From Leucobacter exalbidus (lineage in GTDB: Bacteria; Actinomycetota; Actinomycetes; Actinomycetales; Microbacteriaceae): a DNA stretch of 64,000 bases. The stretch lies in assembly GCF_017834145.1 (NCBI RefSeq), contig NZ_JAFIDA010000001.1, forward strand, positions 1,054,001 to 1,118,000. The letters run 5' to 3'. Below the pieces are notes generated by a model. That model was given only the letters and a program-made list of their open reading frames with translations, was not told the origin of the DNA and did no database searches. This document shows, one piece after another, positions 63,127 through 64,000 of the stretch. How positions within the stretch are numbered: position 1 is the first letter of the stretch; every line of letters starts with the position of its first letter. Made by a program: the position numbers and the translations under genes.

Positions 63127-63855
63127 TTATTGTTCGTCGAAGGCTGAGGATGGGTCGCTGGCCTCTGATCCGGATCCAGCAGACAGGGCCTCCTCGAGCG
63201 CCGCTCGCACGAGACCGCCCAGCAACTGCGCGGGTGCGTCGATGTTGATCTCGCGTAGCGCGTTGAGCCCCTGCCGCACGACGGCGCCCACGAGGTCGCG
63301 CGAGGCGGTCACCGCGTCGGCGTAGGCCGCGCGATCCGCCTCAGCGACGGTCACCGGTTCGGCCCCCATTTCGACCGCGAGGGCCATGCCGATGGGCAGC
63401 ACGGGCGCGGGCGCGGTGACCGCGATCGACGCGCCAGACAGGCGCGTGAGGTCGAGGCTCGTGCCCGTGAACTGCAGCGCGGGGTGCAGCGCGAGCGGAA
63501 TCACTCCGGCGGCCATGGCGGGCGCGAAGACACCGTAGCCGTATTCGGCGGCGGTGTGGATGACGAGCTGGCCGGGCTGCCAAGCGCCCGTCGCGGTCAG
63601 CCCCGTGATGAGACCGGGCAGTTCGTCGCCGGGGATCGCAATCAGCACAAGCTCAGAGCGACGCACCACCTCGGCAACGTCGAGCACGGGCACGCCGGGC
63701 AGCATCACTTCGGCGCGCTCACGACTTACTTCGCTGATGGCGCTGATGCCGGTGATGGCGTGGCCCGCTCCGGCGAGGGCGCGGGCGAGCACGGGGCCCA
63801 CCTTGCCCGCGCCGATCACGCCAACGCCCAGTCTCGACTCACTTGCTGATGACAT
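63127..63855 (-). CDS. Rossmann-like and DUF2520 domain protein
   Basis: The product has 242 aa: an N-terminal NAD(P)-binding fold (LGVGVIGAGKVGPVLARALAGAGHAI) and a C-terminal DUF2520 helical domain (LALHPALQFTGTSLDLTRL, then RAAYADAVTASRDLVGAVV). The family resembles ketopantoate or F420-dependent reductases and is often next to panC in actinobacteria, though here lysS follows directly. The reaction is not established. ATG 63855 overlaps the end of the upstream CDS by 17 nt; the 17-codon longer frame lacks family similarity. Confidence 0.88.
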   Translation of the reverse strand: MSSASESRLGVGVIGAGKVGPVLARALAGAGHAITGISAISEVSRERAEVMLPGVPVLDVAEVVRRSELVLIAIPGDELPGLITGLTATGAWQPGQLVIHTAAEYGYGVFAPAMAAGVIPLALHPALQFTGTSLDLTRLSGASIAVTAPAPVLPIGMALAVEMGAEPVTVAEADRAAYADAVTASRDLVGAVVRQGLNALREINIDAPAQLLGGLVRAALEEALSAGSGSEASDPSSAFDEQ

Positions 63856-64000
63856 GTTTCGCTTTCTGTACGGATTCGTCGGTCTGCGCGCGCAAGACGC
63901 ACGCACTCAGCTCGTCGAAGAATGCTTGCGCCTGCGTGAGTTCGATGCCGCGCGCCTGCATCTGCATCGGGCCGAGCACGGTGTGCGCCTGCACTGAGGC
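63839..64000 (-). CDS. C-terminal end of a CDS truncated by the window edge
   Basis: The final 53 codons of a minus-strand gene enter from the right edge and end in TGA at 63839-63841, overlapping the DUF2520 start by 17 nt. The visible residues (ASVQAHTVLGPMQMQARGIE onward, ending KHVISK) are helical and I do not recognise them. Codon use fits the region and the overlap suggests one operon with the DUF2520 gene. Confidence 0.65.
   Translation of the reverse strand, partial: ASVQAHTVLGPMQMQARGIELTQAQAFFDELSACVLRAQTDESVQKAKHVISK

Noticed and set aside
61611..63248. 545-codon plus-strand frame across lysS
   Set aside because: It lies entirely antisense to lysS and the DUF2520 gene; the composition is that of a mirrored codon frame, and lysS is unmistakable.

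Overview
The window is a high-GC chromosomal segment with dense, short-spaced genes and a clearly actinobacterial gene set: DUF4245 next to xseB, a fused dipeptide-transport ATPase, a maltokinase-cap-like CG0192 protein, PhoH with a PIN domain, a class II FBP aldolase beside GlpX, and a Rossmann/DUF2520 protein near lysS. Protein sequences and gene order fit the family Microbacteriaceae, perhaps a Leucobacter relative; that placement is from recall and was not searched. Many genes carry a TANNNT box 6-8 nt before the start codon with no Shine-Dalgarno, the layout expected of leaderless actinobacterial mRNAs.

Layout. 1-4.6 kb: a possible CDS tail, tRNA-Pro(CGG), a CG0192-type protein, typA, and a Bcr/CflA-type efflux gene broken by a one-base frameshift. 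4.7-15.8 kb: two complete dipeptide/oligopeptide ABC importer operons in tandem on the minus strand, each ordered binding lipoprotein, hairpin, permease, permease, fused double ATPase. 16-25.5 kb: mostly single genes: CPBP protease, a membrane-anchored protein, a phosphotransferase, a small alarmone synthetase, an alpha/beta hydrolase, an ABC-F protein, a PhnA/YjdM zinc-ribbon protein, an M23 lipoprotein and ychF. 25.5-38.1 kb: a DEDDh exonuclease, rmuC, glpX facing fba, ispH facing the xseA-xseB-DUF4245-carbonic anhydrase-fumC run, then phoH.

38.4-45 kb: a six-gene plus-strand operon with mtnA, a BMP-type nucleoside-binding lipoprotein, its ATPase and two permeases, and a cupin; it looks like uptake and salvage of a nucleoside or 5-deoxy/5-methylthio sugar. 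45-54 kb: a TetR regulator, a second CPBP protease, a probable glutarate pathway (class III CoA-transferase plus glutaryl-CoA dehydrogenase) facing a PucR-type regulator, a GNAT resembling N-acetylglutamate synthase, and a DHA2-type multidrug exporter. 54-59 kb: clpC, then the most unusual cassette in the window: three consecutive four-helix DUF2975-like membrane proteins with a common C-terminal tag, followed by a 73-aa YozG-like XRE regulator, all translationally coupled, behind two copies of TATCG-N5-CGATA. 59-64 kb: a histidine phosphatase, cardiolipin synthase, a 59-aa membrane protein, lysS, a DUF2520 protein and the C-terminal end of another CDS.

No CRISPR array, insertion sequence, rRNA or prophage was seen. 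Function calls rest on motif recognition alone; no database search was run.
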